Source of the DNA: Akkermansiaceae bacterium
GTDB lineage: Bacteria > Verrucomicrobiota > Verrucomicrobiia > Verrucomicrobiales > Akkermansiaceae
Reading direction: 5' to 3'
NCBI GenBank assembly: GCA_024233115.1
Contig: JACKQB010000002.1
Span: forward strand, 248,001 to 312,000
DNA length: 64,000 nt
The notes beneath the pieces are model-generated. The model saw only the letters and a program-made list of their open reading frames with translations, was not told where the DNA came from and searched no databases. Numbering within the stretch: position 1 is the first letter of the stretch; every line of letters begins with the position of its first letter. The position numbers were made by a program, and so were the translations under genes. This document shows, piece after piece, positions 18,956 to 26,652 of the stretch.

Positions 18956-18987
18956 AAGCGGCTTCTGGAAACGGGAGCCGCTTTTTT
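18956..18987 (+). terminator. Rho-independent terminator of acnA
   Basis: The stem AAGCGGCT/AGCCGCTT, with a short loop centred on TGGAAAC, is followed by a run of six T residues. It lies 45 bases after the acnA stop and just before the convergent vsr gene. Confidence 0.85.
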
Positions 18988-19010
18988 ATCAAACAACTGG
19001 AAAAGCCGTC

Positions 19011-19520
19011 CTACTGTATCTCAAACCAGCCTTCCTCCTCCGCCACCATTCCCAGGTGGCAGGTGTTGTCGGTGAGTTGGTATTCCATGGGGGTTTGCTC
19101 GATCAGGTATGGTAGTCGCTTGGCAAGGGTGTGGCGTTTTTCCATGGTGGCGAGTTCACATTCCCAGATGGTGACGACATTCCAACCGAGTTGCTGGAGG
19201 TCCTCTTCATGGCGGATATCCCGGGCTTGGTTGTTGCCGATTTTCCCACGCCAGAATTCCGTGCGGGTCTTGGGTAAGCGGAACAACGGACAATGATCGT
19301 GGCCGTGCCAGAAACAGCCGTGGACAAAGACGACGGTGCCCCACTTGGGCAATACGATGTCGGGTTTGCCCGGGAGACGTTTGTTTTTCGGTCCGCCGAC
19401 TGTGAACCGGTAGCCCAGCCGGTGCAGCATCGAGCGCACCGAGATCTCGGGCTTGGTGTCCTTGCCGCGGATTCGCGACATCACCCAGCTTCTCTTTTCT
19501 TTGGAAAAGGTATCGGTCAC
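19011..19520 (-). CDS. vsr: Very short patch repair (Vsr) endonuclease
   Basis: 169 residues, a good full-length match to the Vsr family, which nicks T:G mismatches arising from deamination of 5-methylcytosine. Landmarks are the N-terminal RSWVMSRIRGKDTKPE, the catalytic Asp in GKPDIVLPKW, and the Zn/active-site run VHGCFWHGHDHC. The start ATG at 19520 matches the family N-terminus. Vsr normally sits beside a DNA cytosine methyltransferase; no such gene lies within the window, so this is an orphan. It could also be relevant to a methylase elsewhere in the chromosome. A T/A-rich leader precedes it on the minus strand (19527-19560). Confidence 0.95.
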   Translation of the reverse strand: MTDTFSKEKRSWVMSRIRGKDTKPEISVRSMLHRLGYRFTVGGPKNKRLPGKPDIVLPKWGTVVFVHGCFWHGHDHCPLFRLPKTRTEFWRGKIGNNQARDIRHEEDLQQLGWNVVTIWECELATMEKRHTLAKRLPYLIEQTPMEYQLTDNTCHLGMVAEEEGWFEIQ

Positions 19521-19689
19521 TTGGGGATTCTAAACTCCAAGTTTTAAATTCCAAATACCAAATCATCGTATCCAGCCCCAACCGCAAACCAAACGAACTA
19601 CTCAAGGTGTCGGCAACCAAGGCACTCATCCTTTGCATTCACACACCCTGTCGGCAAGTTTCAAACTCGCCCTGCTTTCCCCGTTTTAG

Positions 19690-19718
19690 TTGACGTGGGG
19701 ATGCTGCTTTCCTAGAAT
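19690..19718 (+). promoter_or_regulatory. Sigma70-type promoter of the VOC gene
   Basis: TTGACG at 19690-19695 and TAGAAT at 19713-19718 with a 17-base spacer. Transcription would start near 19725, leaving a leader of about 33 bases before the ATG at 19758. Confidence 0.55.
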
Positions 19719-19757
19719 TTTCCTCTGTAGTAAAACCGACAACCCACAATAAATACC

Positions 19758-20177
19758 ATGAGCGAAGAATGTAACAGCAATACCCCCGACTCAACACCTG
19801 GCCGTTTTGGCTGGAATGAGCTGAATGTGCCCGATGTTGAGGCTGCCAAGAAATTTTACGGCGAAGTCTTCGGATGGGAATCGGAAACCCAGCAGATGGC
19901 ACCCGGGATGGAATACACGATGTTTAAACAAGGTGACCACATGATCGGTGGTCTCGTCAGCCCTCCGGGCGCTGAAAATGCCCCACCCTACTGGGCTGCC
20001 TACATCAACTCCAATGACATTGCCGCCGATGTGGCCAAGGCAAAAGCAGCGGGCGCCACCATCTTGTTAGAATACCTGGAGGTTCCCAACGCGGGAGCAT
20101 TGGCATGTATCCAAGATCCGCAGGGAGCTGTGTTTTCACTGTGGAAGGCCTGTGAAAATGCTCAATGTGGTGTTTAA
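19758..20177 (+). CDS. VOC (glyoxalase/bleomycin-resistance fold) family protein
   Basis: 139 residues forming two VOC beta-alpha-beta-beta-beta modules: FGWNELNVPDVEAAKKFYGEVFGW at the start and the second half YWAAYINSNDIAADVAKAKAAGA. The layout matches the CFP32/27-kDa-antigen-like group of the family, whose members bind metals or small ligands; substrate unknown. One possible metal-ligand Glu is in the first strand (WNELNV). It is transcribed alone from its own promoter. Not enough is visible to propose glyoxalase I activity. Confidence 0.88.
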   Translation: MSEECNSNTPDSTPGRFGWNELNVPDVEAAKKFYGEVFGWESETQQMAPGMEYTMFKQGDHMIGGLVSPPGAENAPPYWAAYINSNDIAADVAKAKAAGATILLEYLEVPNAGALACIQDPQGAVFSLWKACENAQCGV

Positions 20178-20379
20178 TGCATTGTCTCAAGGTCCAGAAA
20201 CGCCAATGGATGATCCTCCCCAGAACACTAGCCGGGTGGGTGCATAGTCATTCTGCTGTTATTCCCTCTGATTCCATTCCTTATTCCTTTCGCATGTTTC
20301 GCGTATTGAGCGGCTCTCCCAGGTTTCATCCCTCTGGTCCCCCTGCCCATGTCGCGTTCCCTCCGTGGCTTCTCAAACA

Positions 20380-21078
20380 ATGAAAAACATCTTCATACTC
20401 ACCGGTGCCGGGATCTCAGCGGAGTCGGGGCTAAAGACATTCCGCGATGCGGATGGACTATGGGAGGGGCATCGGGTCGAGGAAGTGGCGACCCCGGGCG
20501 CTTTTGCGGTCGATCCCGAGCTGGTGCACCAGTTTTACAATATGCGGAGGTCGCAGTTGCTTACGGTGGAGCCGAACCTTGCCCACCATGCCTTGGTCCG
20601 ACTGAAACGCAGCTTTGAAGACCATCTGACATTAGTGACCCAGAATGTCGATGACCTTCACGAGCGGGCGGGTATGCGCGGTGTGATGCACATGCACGGG
20701 GAGCTTTTGAAAAAGCGCTGCGCCGATTGTGGCGTCGTTAGCGATTGTGTCTCGCGGCTCGGTATTCACTCGGTCTGTGAGGACTGCGGCCATCAGGGGA
20801 CAATGCGCCCCCACATTGTCTGGTTTGGTGAGATGCCATTGCTGATGGACGAGATTCACGAAAAACTGGTGAAGGCTGACCTGTTTATATCGATCGGAAC
20901 CTCGGGTGTCGTCTATCCGGCGGCAGGTTTTGCCGAGGAGGCCAAACGTCACGGTGCCCGCTTGATCGAAGCCAATCTGGTGGGCACCGATATTTCACCT
21001 GTTTTCGACACCCACCTTGAAGGCCCCGCCACGGAAACCGTGCCCGCGCTGGTGGAGAGATTGATCAAAGAGGCGTAA
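20380..21078 (+). CDS. cobB: NAD-dependent protein deacylase (sirtuin, CobB-like)
   Basis: Removes acyl groups from protein lysines using NAD+, linking metabolism to protein modification. At 232 residues it is class III (CobB/SIRT5-like). NAD-binding GAGISAESGLKTFRD opens the protein, TQNVDDLHERAG precedes the catalytic His in HMHGEL, and two Cys pairs (CADC, CEDC) form the zinc site. The ATG at 20380 fits the family start; an in-frame GTG 15 bases upstream is less likely. ATTC-rich sequence also occurs about 90-130 bases upstream. Confidence 0.95.
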   Translation: MKNIFILTGAGISAESGLKTFRDADGLWEGHRVEEVATPGAFAVDPELVHQFYNMRRSQLLTVEPNLAHHALVRLKRSFEDHLTLVTQNVDDLHERAGMRGVMHMHGELLKKRCADCGVVSDCVSRLGIHSVCEDCGHQGTMRPHIVWFGEMPLLMDEIHEKLVKADLFISIGTSGVVYPAAGFAEEAKRHGARLIEANLVGTDISPVFDTHLEGPATETVPALVERLIKEA

Positions 21079-21181
21079 ACCACGGCAGACACGGACGTTT
21101 CTTGGGTTGTGCATCCGTCGGTGGATGGCCAGCATGGGCAAGTCTGGTATTTACGCGTATTCCATTCCTGCCGTGGTTTAA

Positions 21182-21218
21182 ACTTCACTATTCACCATTC
21201 ACCCTTCACTATTCCCCC
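21182..21218 (+). repeat. ATTC-rich heptad-like leader directly before the QueD-like gene
   Basis: TTCACTA, TTCACCA, TTCACCC and TTCACTA follow one another at exact 7-base spacing and run up to a GTG start at 21219. No Shine-Dalgarno sequence is visible. Confidence 0.55.
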
Positions 21219-21674
21219 GTGTCTTACCGAATTTGCAAAATGATCGAGGTCGAAAACGGCCATCTGCTGTCCAAGCACCCCGACAAGTGCCGCTTTCCGC
21301 ACGGGCATACCCGAAAAGTCGAGCTGGTTTTTGAAGCCGACACCTTGGATGAGCGGGAAATGGTGTTTGATTTCAAACTGATTGGTCGGATGATCGGGGA
21401 TTTTCTCGAGACCTACGATCATGCCCTGTGTATGAATACGGACGATCCGAAGTTTGGTTTTTTCAAAGAGGCCTATGGGGATCGTATCATAGGTTTTGAT
21501 GGTGAGGACCCCACAACCGAGGTGATGGCAAGGACGATTTACAATCACACCAAGGCATCGCTGGCTCGGTTTGTCGCCGATCCGGATACGGAATATCCAG
21601 TCAGGGCCGAGGTGAGGATCTCCAACATCCGCGTCTGGGAAACAACCTCATCGTGGGCTGAGTATTCGGAGTAG
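21219..21674 (+). CDS. 6-pyruvoyl-tetrahydropterin synthase / QueD family protein
   Basis: 151 residues from the GTG at 21219 (ATG at 21240 is the alternative). The family makes 6-carboxy-tetrahydropterin for queuosine (QueD) or pyruvoyl-pterin. Three zinc histidines are visible: NGH near the start and HGH after a KCRFP turn. The catalytic Cys is the one in DKCRFPHGH. The usual FSAAH start is replaced by a variant, VENGHLLSKHP, and the C-terminal RVWET glutamate is present. No other queuosine genes are nearby. The family is secure but the exact reaction is not. Confidence 0.85.
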   Translation: MSYRICKMIEVENGHLLSKHPDKCRFPHGHTRKVELVFEADTLDEREMVFDFKLIGRMIGDFLETYDHALCMNTDDPKFGFFKEAYGDRIIGFDGEDPTTEVMARTIYNHTKASLARFVADPDTEYPVRAEVRISNIRVWETTSSWAEYSE

Positions 21675-21782
21675 ACTGGAACTGCGGATCTAACGTTAGG
21701 GATGAATTTTTCCTGGGTTGTGGGTTCATTTTTAACCGCGAAATATGCGAAAAGGCGCGAAGTTGATATGGCTTGGCTGGAT

Positions 21783-21811
21783 AATTCATCCATTAACTAT
21801 TCTAAATTCAA
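21783..21811 (+). repeat. ATTC-rich leader before the MFS gene
   Basis: Short run containing ATTCATC, CTATTCT and AATTCAA ending at the GTG start (21812). It is a weaker member of the leader family seen before acnA, pyrG, infA and the QueD-like gene. Confidence 0.35.
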
Positions 21812-23032
21812 GTGTTGTCGAAGAGTCAGAAAAAAAATGCGACGGCGATCATCGCGGGCCAGACGTTTACGAGGATCGGTGACGTGCTGACCAATCCCAA
21901 AACGGTGCTCACCTGGTTGTTGTCGCAGTTGGGGACGACGGGATTTTTTATCGGGATGCTGGCACCAATCCGCGAGTCGGGGTCGATGCTGCCGCAGTTG
22001 TTTATCTCGGGATGGGTGAAACAGGCACGTAGCCGGAAGTGGATATTTGTCGGCGGAGCACTGGCCCAGGCGTTGTGTATTGCAGCGATGGGTGCATCGG
22101 CATTGTGGATGACCCCCAATCTGGCTGGTGGGGTTGTGATGTTTTCCCTGATAGCGTTTTCGCTCTCCCGGGCGTTCTGCTCGATCAGTTCGAAGGATGT
22201 GTTAGGAAGAACGATCCCAAAAGGATTCAGAGGCAGGGTCACAGGTGCATCGGCCACCATTTCAGGGATCATCTCTGCCATCGCGGCAGCAGGGCTTATC
22301 TTTCTCCGTGATTACGAAACCGCCACACTCCTGGCGTGGATCGTCCTCGCCTCCTCGACTCTCTGGGTGCTAGGCGCGGGGCTCTACGTCCTGGTTAGAG
22401 AGCCGATTCCAGAAACCGCTACGTCAGCACCCGATTCCGCGGTGCACGACCTGTGGAAACGCGTGGGAATGGTCGTGCGCGACCCCTTGTTCCGTCGGTT
22501 CATCATGGCCCGGACATTATTGTTAGGATCGGCACTCGCATCGCCTCTCATCGTGGTTCTGGCCCAGACAAAGGACGATAACCTGATGTCGTTAGGTGGT
22601 TTCGTTCTCGCTACCGCCGTCGCCACCTCGATGAGTTCGATCCTGTGGGGCAGACTCTCGGATAAGGCCAGCCATCTCACCATGGCGCTGGGAGGGATGG
22701 CCTGCGCTTTGACTGGATTTACCGCTATCTGCATGGCCGTCTGGATGCCGGCTACCGGAAAAACGCTTTGGCTCTGGCCGCTGACTTTCCTGCTTTTCAA
22801 CCTCGGTTACAATGGTGTCCGCCTGGGCAGGAAAGTCTGGGTGGTGGATGCGGCGGAGGGAGACCAACGCACCGATTATGTCGCCACTTCCAATACGATC
22901 ATTGCCGTGGCTATTCTGGTAATGGGCCTGCTGACCGCACCTTTGCAGTCGATTTCCCCCCTGCTGCCACTCGGGGTTTATTCCTTGCTGTGTGTGATAG
23001 GAGCTGGCTGCGCGACCACGATCAAACCGTGA
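21812..23032 (+). CDS. Major facilitator superfamily transporter
   Basis: 406 residues with about 11-12 hydrophobic membrane segments. The start is GTG at 21812 (TTG at 21815 is possible), since no ATG precedes the first membrane segment. A conserved-looking stretch SISSKDVLGRTIPKGFRGRVTGASATISG in the first half resembles the loop 4-5 region of exporters. The second half begins after a cytoplasmic loop with VHDLWKRVGMVVRDPLFRRF. Substrate cannot be inferred and no partner gene is adjacent; the next gene is convergent. Confidence 0.85.
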   Translation: MLSKSQKKNATAIIAGQTFTRIGDVLTNPKTVLTWLLSQLGTTGFFIGMLAPIRESGSMLPQLFISGWVKQARSRKWIFVGGALAQALCIAAMGASALWMTPNLAGGVVMFSLIAFSLSRAFCSISSKDVLGRTIPKGFRGRVTGASATISGIISAIAAAGLIFLRDYETATLLAWIVLASSTLWVLGAGLYVLVREPIPETATSAPDSAVHDLWKRVGMVVRDPLFRRFIMARTLLLGSALASPLIVVLAQTKDDNLMSLGGFVLATAVATSMSSILWGRLSDKASHLTMALGGMACALTGFTAICMAVWMPATGKTLWLWPLTFLLFNLGYNGVRLGRKVWVVDAAEGDQRTDYVATSNTIIAVAILVMGLLTAPLQSISPLLPLGVYSLLCVIGAGCATTIKP

Positions 23033-23096
23033 TCAACGGCTGGTGAGAACTTTTTAATGCTCCACCGGAACCCGGTGAAATTCTTCAGAAAAAGCC

Positions 23097-23696
23097 TCAG
23101 CCTCCGCTTGACTGATCACAATCAGATGCGCCACTGCGGATGCGTCCGCCCTTTTCCAAGAGCAGAAACAGAACCATGGCGATGAATGTTACCAGCGCAT
23201 AAACCTGCCCGTCGTCCAGGGGTAACAGATCCGAGATGCGTATCTTGCCAAAATCGCCTATGCCCAGAATATTTGTTTTCATCCAAGGGTAACTCAGAGC
23301 GTAAGCGACACCGCCGGCAAGCATTCCTAACATGCCAACCAGTGCATGTAAGCTCCCCGTAGCAACAGCCGCAACACCGGTTCCCGGGCAGTATCCGTAA
23401 AGCGTCATACCGACGCCAAAGATCGCCGCTCCCAGCACAATCCCCAGAACGAGAGTGGGCTTGATGTGCCATCCTTCAGCGAGACCACTGGAAATCATCA
23501 CAGACACACCGATCCCCCCCACCACCACAGCGGTGAACATGACTTTGAGAACGGTAAGATCCTTGAGACGGAAAAAATTGACAATCACATTATAATTCGT
23601 CACGCGGCCTTTATGCAGCAGCACTCCGAACAAGGCCCCCAACACGGCGGCTACGATAAGACCTGCCGTGGAGCTTGTTGAAATAGGTAAATTCAT
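23097..23696 (-). CDS. YeeE/YedE family membrane protein (sulfur or selenium transport type), copy 2
   Basis: 199 residues, about five membrane segments. The family motif region FGVGMTLYGYCPGTGVAAVATG contains the Cys that relays thiosulfate through the channel in TsuA (family knowledge). The first segment (AAVLGALFGVLLHKGRV) is also typical. It follows its partner at 23718 by 21 bases, so the two probably act as paired half-proteins. The ArsR regulator is divergent and a rhodanese gene lies beyond it. Some family members are linked to selenium use, which matters here because the window holds candidate selenocysteine genes; that link is speculative. Confidence 0.9.
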   Translation of the reverse strand: MNLPISTSSTAGLIVAAVLGALFGVLLHKGRVTNYNVIVNFFRLKDLTVLKVMFTAVVVGGIGVSVMISSGLAEGWHIKPTLVLGIVLGAAIFGVGMTLYGYCPGTGVAAVATGSLHALVGMLGMLAGGVAYALSYPWMKTNILGIGDFGKIRISDLLPLDDGQVYALVTFIAMVLFLLLEKGGRIRSGASDCDQSSGG

Positions 23697-23717
23697 GGTA
23701 ATTGGGTTTCTATGGGA

Positions 23718-24299
23718 TTATTGTGTGTTTTTAAAAATCAGCCGGGCTGTGATGACACCCGAGACCACCATCACGGCAAAGAAAAGCCAGCCAGATGCAG
23801 CAAGCTGAAGTGATCCGCTGATCGCGTGTCCGCTGGTGCAGCCGCCAGCTAGACGGGCTCCAAATAAAATGATGAAGCCGCCGACAAAGGCCATGGCATA
23901 GCGCTTCGCCACCGAACCACCGAACCGAGCTTCCCAGACGGCTGGCACTTTTTCGATACGGAAACTCTTACTGGAAACCGCGCTTATAAACGCACCCACA
24001 GCCGTACAAATAAGGAACACGGTGCTGTATCCGAATTTAGGCAGTTTTTCCGACCAATACGCATTATCCCCCACGGTGTCCATCCCGACAAAAACCGCAG
24101 CCACCCAGCCGGAGAATTTCGATACCTCAGTCGACATCCCCATCGGTTTATTCACGAGAAGAAACGCCAGCCAACTCACGATGCCTATACCGGCACCGAC
24201 GATATAGGGGTTCCATGACTCTCTGAGAAGCGGATTCCTTCCCAGCCCAGCATCCCCAGCCTCATGGCGCGGGCTTTCTGTCTTTTTATGTTGTTGCAC
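23718..24299 (-). CDS. YeeE/YedE family membrane protein, copy 1
   Basis: About 193 residues from a GTG at 24299; the open frame extends further to 24413 but would then cross the operator and overlap arsR, so the shorter start is preferred. Four to five membrane segments follow a polar N-terminus. The family motif is FGARLAGGCTSGHAISGSLQ with the conserved Cys and Gly residues. Together with the gene at 23097 it forms a two-gene unit divergent from arsR, as in sulfide/persulfide-responsive clusters of other bacteria. Its role is probably uptake of thiosulfate or another reduced sulfur (or selenium) compound. Confidence 0.88.
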   Translation of the reverse strand: MQQHKKTESPRHEAGDAGLGRNPLLRESWNPYIVGAGIGIVSWLAFLLVNKPMGMSTEVSKFSGWVAAVFVGMDTVGDNAYWSEKLPKFGYSTVFLICTAVGAFISAVSSKSFRIEKVPAVWEARFGGSVAKRYAMAFVGGFIILFGARLAGGCTSGHAISGSLQLAASGWLFFAVMVVSGVITARLIFKNTQ

Positions 24300-24350
24300 A
24301 AGCCATGTATATTCGTTATTGGTTATATAGTCAAGTGAGAAAATACAATT

Positions 24351-24367
24351 ATTGCAACGCGTGCAAT
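24351..24367. promoter_or_regulatory. Inverted repeat, likely ArsR-family operator
   Basis: ATTGCAACGCGTGCAAT consists of two 6-base arms, ATTGCA and TGCAAT, around a 5-base centre. It lies between the divergent arsR and YeeE/YedE genes, 19 bases before the arsR ATG, so bound repressor could control both directions. Confidence 0.6.
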
Positions 24368-24386
24368 TTTTGACTAGACTGGAAGA

Positions 24387-24770
24387 ATGCCGAGGAAAAG
24401 TAGTCATCAACAATCCGGCTCCGCTGCCGCAGGGCCCATGGGCCGCAAGCTTATGGGGCGGACGGAGCTCGACCGGGTTTCGGAAATTTTCAAAGCGCTG
24501 TCAGAAACGACACGCTTACTGATCTTGAGAGAACTCAAGGACGGTACGATGAGCGTCGGCGAACTCGTTGCCAGGCTTGACACCTCGCAGGCCAACATTT
24601 CCAAGCAATTAAAAACCCTCCACGATGCGGGTCTGCTTGAGCGTAACAAATCAGGCAACACCGTGTATTACTCCATCAAAGAGCCGATGGTGCTGGATAT
24701 GTGCAAATTGGTTTGTGACAAACTCAACCGGGATAGTTCGGCTGATGGCGGGATACATTTTGAGCTATGA
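24387..24770 (+). CDS. ArsR/SmtB-family winged-helix regulator
   Basis: 127 residues. The winged helix is complete: the SEIFKALSETTRLLILREL helix pair, recognition helix TSQANISKQLKTLHDAGLL, and wing NKSGNTVYYSI. The N-terminal 25 residues are polar and rich in Ser, Gly and Ala. There is no CVC metal motif in helix 3; the only cysteines are the CKLVC pair in the last helix, which could sense thiols, persulfides or metals. With a rhodanese and two YeeE/YedE genes around it, a sulfur-responsive repressor is the likely role. It is predicted to bind the inverted repeat upstream. Confidence 0.92.
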   Translation: MPRKSSHQQSGSAAAGPMGRKLMGRTELDRVSEIFKALSETTRLLILRELKDGTMSVGELVARLDTSQANISKQLKTLHDAGLLERNKSGNTVYYSIKEPMVLDMCKLVCDKLNRDSSADGGIHFEL

Positions 24771-24778
24771 TCGCCGCT

Positions 24779-25201
24779 CTATAGTCCGGCACGGTTCCAC
24801 TCTTCCCAACCCCCCTTGTAAATGGAAACAGAGTAACCGAGTTTGACGAGTTTTTTGGCAACTGCGTAGGCGTCCGGGCATTTTACGTTCTGGCAGTAGA
24901 GCACAATGATTTTCCTGGCGGCCACGGCGTCGTTCAAGTGCTTCTGGCGGTCACGGATGAGTTTGTCGTATTTCTTTAATGGCAGGTTGATCGCCCCGTT
25001 GATATGCCCTTTAAGGTAATAAAAGGCCGGCCTGCAATCGACGAGTAAAAGCCTGCCGGACTGATTCATCGAGAAGACCCGGTCGATATCGACACCGGTG
25101 ATCTCACCGGTCTTGACTTTCCCTGCTGCATATCCAGAAACAGCCAGAACCATCGATACCCAGGCGGTTAGAGCCAAACAACTGATTCGGGGAATGAACA
25201 T
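24779..25201 (-). CDS. Periplasmic rhodanese-domain protein
   Basis: 140 residues from the ATG at 25201, with a signal peptide (ALTAWVSMVLAVSGYAAG). One rhodanese domain follows: LLVDCRPAFYYLKGHINGAINLP and the active-site loop VLYCQNVKCPDA, whose first Cys is the probable persulfide-forming residue. It would transfer or scavenge sulfane sulfur in the periplasm. It is convergent with arsR with 8 bases between them. An in-frame extension upstream to 25372 overlaps the dnaN end and terminator and is rejected. Confidence 0.9.
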   Translation of the reverse strand: MFIPRISCLALTAWVSMVLAVSGYAAGKVKTGEITGVDIDRVFSMNQSGRLLLVDCRPAFYYLKGHINGAINLPLKKYDKLIRDRQKHLNDAVAARKIIVLYCQNVKCPDAYAVAKKLVKLGYSVSIYKGGWEEWNRAGL

Positions 25202-25249
25202 GAAGTGGAGTCTAGCCGGATTTAGAGATTCATTCCAATTTCTTATTTC

Positions 25250-25283
25250 AAAAAAAGCCCGAAGGAAATCACCTCCGGGCTTT
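25250..25283 (-). terminator. Rho-independent terminator after dnaN
   Basis: On the minus strand the stem AAAGCCCGGAGG and its complement ending CGGGCTTT is followed by a run of T residues. It lies 30 bases after the dnaN stop and before the start of the rhodanese gene. Confidence 0.85.
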
Positions 25284-25313
25284 GAGCATCTTTGAGAACG
25301 GATGTCTGTCAGC

Positions 25314-26411
25314 TTACGAGCTGACGCGCATCGGCATGATGACATAGAGAAATGAGCCATCGATGCGGACAACCCCCGGACTCATCCCATCGATGAGATC
25401 GAGGTAGACCGACTCTTCACCGAGATTCTTCAGTGGCGCCATCAGGAATTCAGGATTGAAGGCAATGGCAAATTCATCGCCATCGTAATCTGCGACAACG
25501 GGCTCCTTGGCCTCACCAATATCCTTGGAGTTCGCCTGGACATCGATATTGCCCTTGCTGAAGGTCAGCTTGACGGAGTTTGAGCTTTCGGAGGTCAACA
25601 GTGACACACGACGCACGGTGTTGAGGAACTCTTCACGGTTAATCGTGACGCGTTCCTTGCGTTCTCCCGGGATGACCTGCTTGTAGTTCGGGTAATTGCC
25701 TTCGATGAGTTTGCTGACTATAATACTGTCGCCGATTTCGAAACTGATCTGGTTGCCGCTGAGGCGAACCACGGCGTCACCTTCGCTGCCTAACATACGA
25801 CCGAGCTCACTTACCGCTTTGGAGGGCACGATGATGTCCGTCTCATGGCTGGCTGGAAACTCGAGTTCGTTTTCGACCATCGCCAGACGACGTCCGTCGG
25901 TAGCGACAAAGGTCATTTTCCCCTCTTTGAAGGAAACATAAATACCGTTGAGCACATAGCGGGTCTCATCGGTGGAGATGGCGTAAGAGGTTTTCTTGAT
26001 GGCATCATGCAGGATTCCCTGGGCAATCTTGAACTCAGTCGCATCCTCGAACTTCGGTAGGGGCGGGAACTCCTCCTGACCTAACCCGATGATTTTGAAG
26101 AAACTCGGCCCGCACTGGATACTGGCGTGATTCTTGGAATCAACGGACACCTGCACCTCGCTGGCAGGAAGCTCACGGATAATACTGACGAGGCGCTTTA
26201 CAGGAAGTGTCGTGGACCCCTCTTTGTCGATCGTCGCGTCAACACTCCCGCTTACCCCTACATCAAGGTCCGTGGTGGTGAGCTTGAGCTTGCCGTCCAC
26301 TGCCTCGATGAGAACATTGGAAAGAATAGGCAACGTGGCCCGTGTGCTGACAACGTGCTGAACCTGTTGAAGGGCATCGAGAAACGCTTCCTTACTAATA
26401 GAAAATTTCAT
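25314..26411 (-). CDS. dnaN: DNA polymerase III beta subunit (sliding clamp)
   Basis: 365 residues, the standard clamp length, with three successive clamp folds. The N-terminus MKFSISKEAFLDALQQVQHVVSTRATLPILSN and the C-terminus VIMPMRV are diagnostic. The clamp dimer encircles DNA and tethers the replicative polymerase. The start ATG at 26411 is unambiguous. It lies downstream of dnaA with a 240-base gap that I could not assign a function beyond probable promoter sequence. A clear terminator follows. Confidence 0.98.
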   Translation of the reverse strand: MKFSISKEAFLDALQQVQHVVSTRATLPILSNVLIEAVDGKLKLTTTDLDVGVSGSVDATIDKEGSTTLPVKRLVSIIRELPASEVQVSVDSKNHASIQCGPSFFKIIGLGQEEFPPLPKFEDATEFKIAQGILHDAIKKTSYAISTDETRYVLNGIYVSFKEGKMTFVATDGRRLAMVENELEFPASHETDIIVPSKAVSELGRMLGSEGDAVVRLSGNQISFEIGDSIIVSKLIEGNYPNYKQVIPGERKERVTINREEFLNTVRRVSLLTSESSNSVKLTFSKGNIDVQANSKDIGEAKEPVVADYDGDEFAIAFNPEFLMAPLKNLGEESVYLDLIDGMSPGVVRIDGSFLYVIMPMRVSS

Positions 26412-26652
26412 TTTAAGGTGATGGGTGACTTGAGTATTCGTAATCGAGGGATGTGTGTGGGTCGAGATGCGGTCCTAGCCACTCTCTACTGCCGTTGACT
26501 TTGTCGTTTTTTTGCATCAAGGCAAGCTCTCTTTAACGAATCTTGAGCATTTTTCAACCAACTAATCAAGATCCTGCGTGAAAAAGAGCCTGCACCACCA
26601 CATATAGTAGGCGGCAAGAAGGAGCAACGACAACATCCCTGCTCTATCCCCC

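Noticed and set aside
16218..18992. Several antisense open frames of 130-170 codons opposite acnA
   Set aside because: Codon-bias shadows of a highly biased, strongly conserved gene.
24300..24413. Longer start for the YeeE/YedE gene reaching 24413
   Set aside because: It would cross the operator palindrome and overlap the arsR start, and the added residues have no family similarity.
5283..24770. Genome-wide reassignment of UGA
   Set aside because: Conserved genes such as aroE, metF, arsR and the MFS gene end in TGA at the expected family length.
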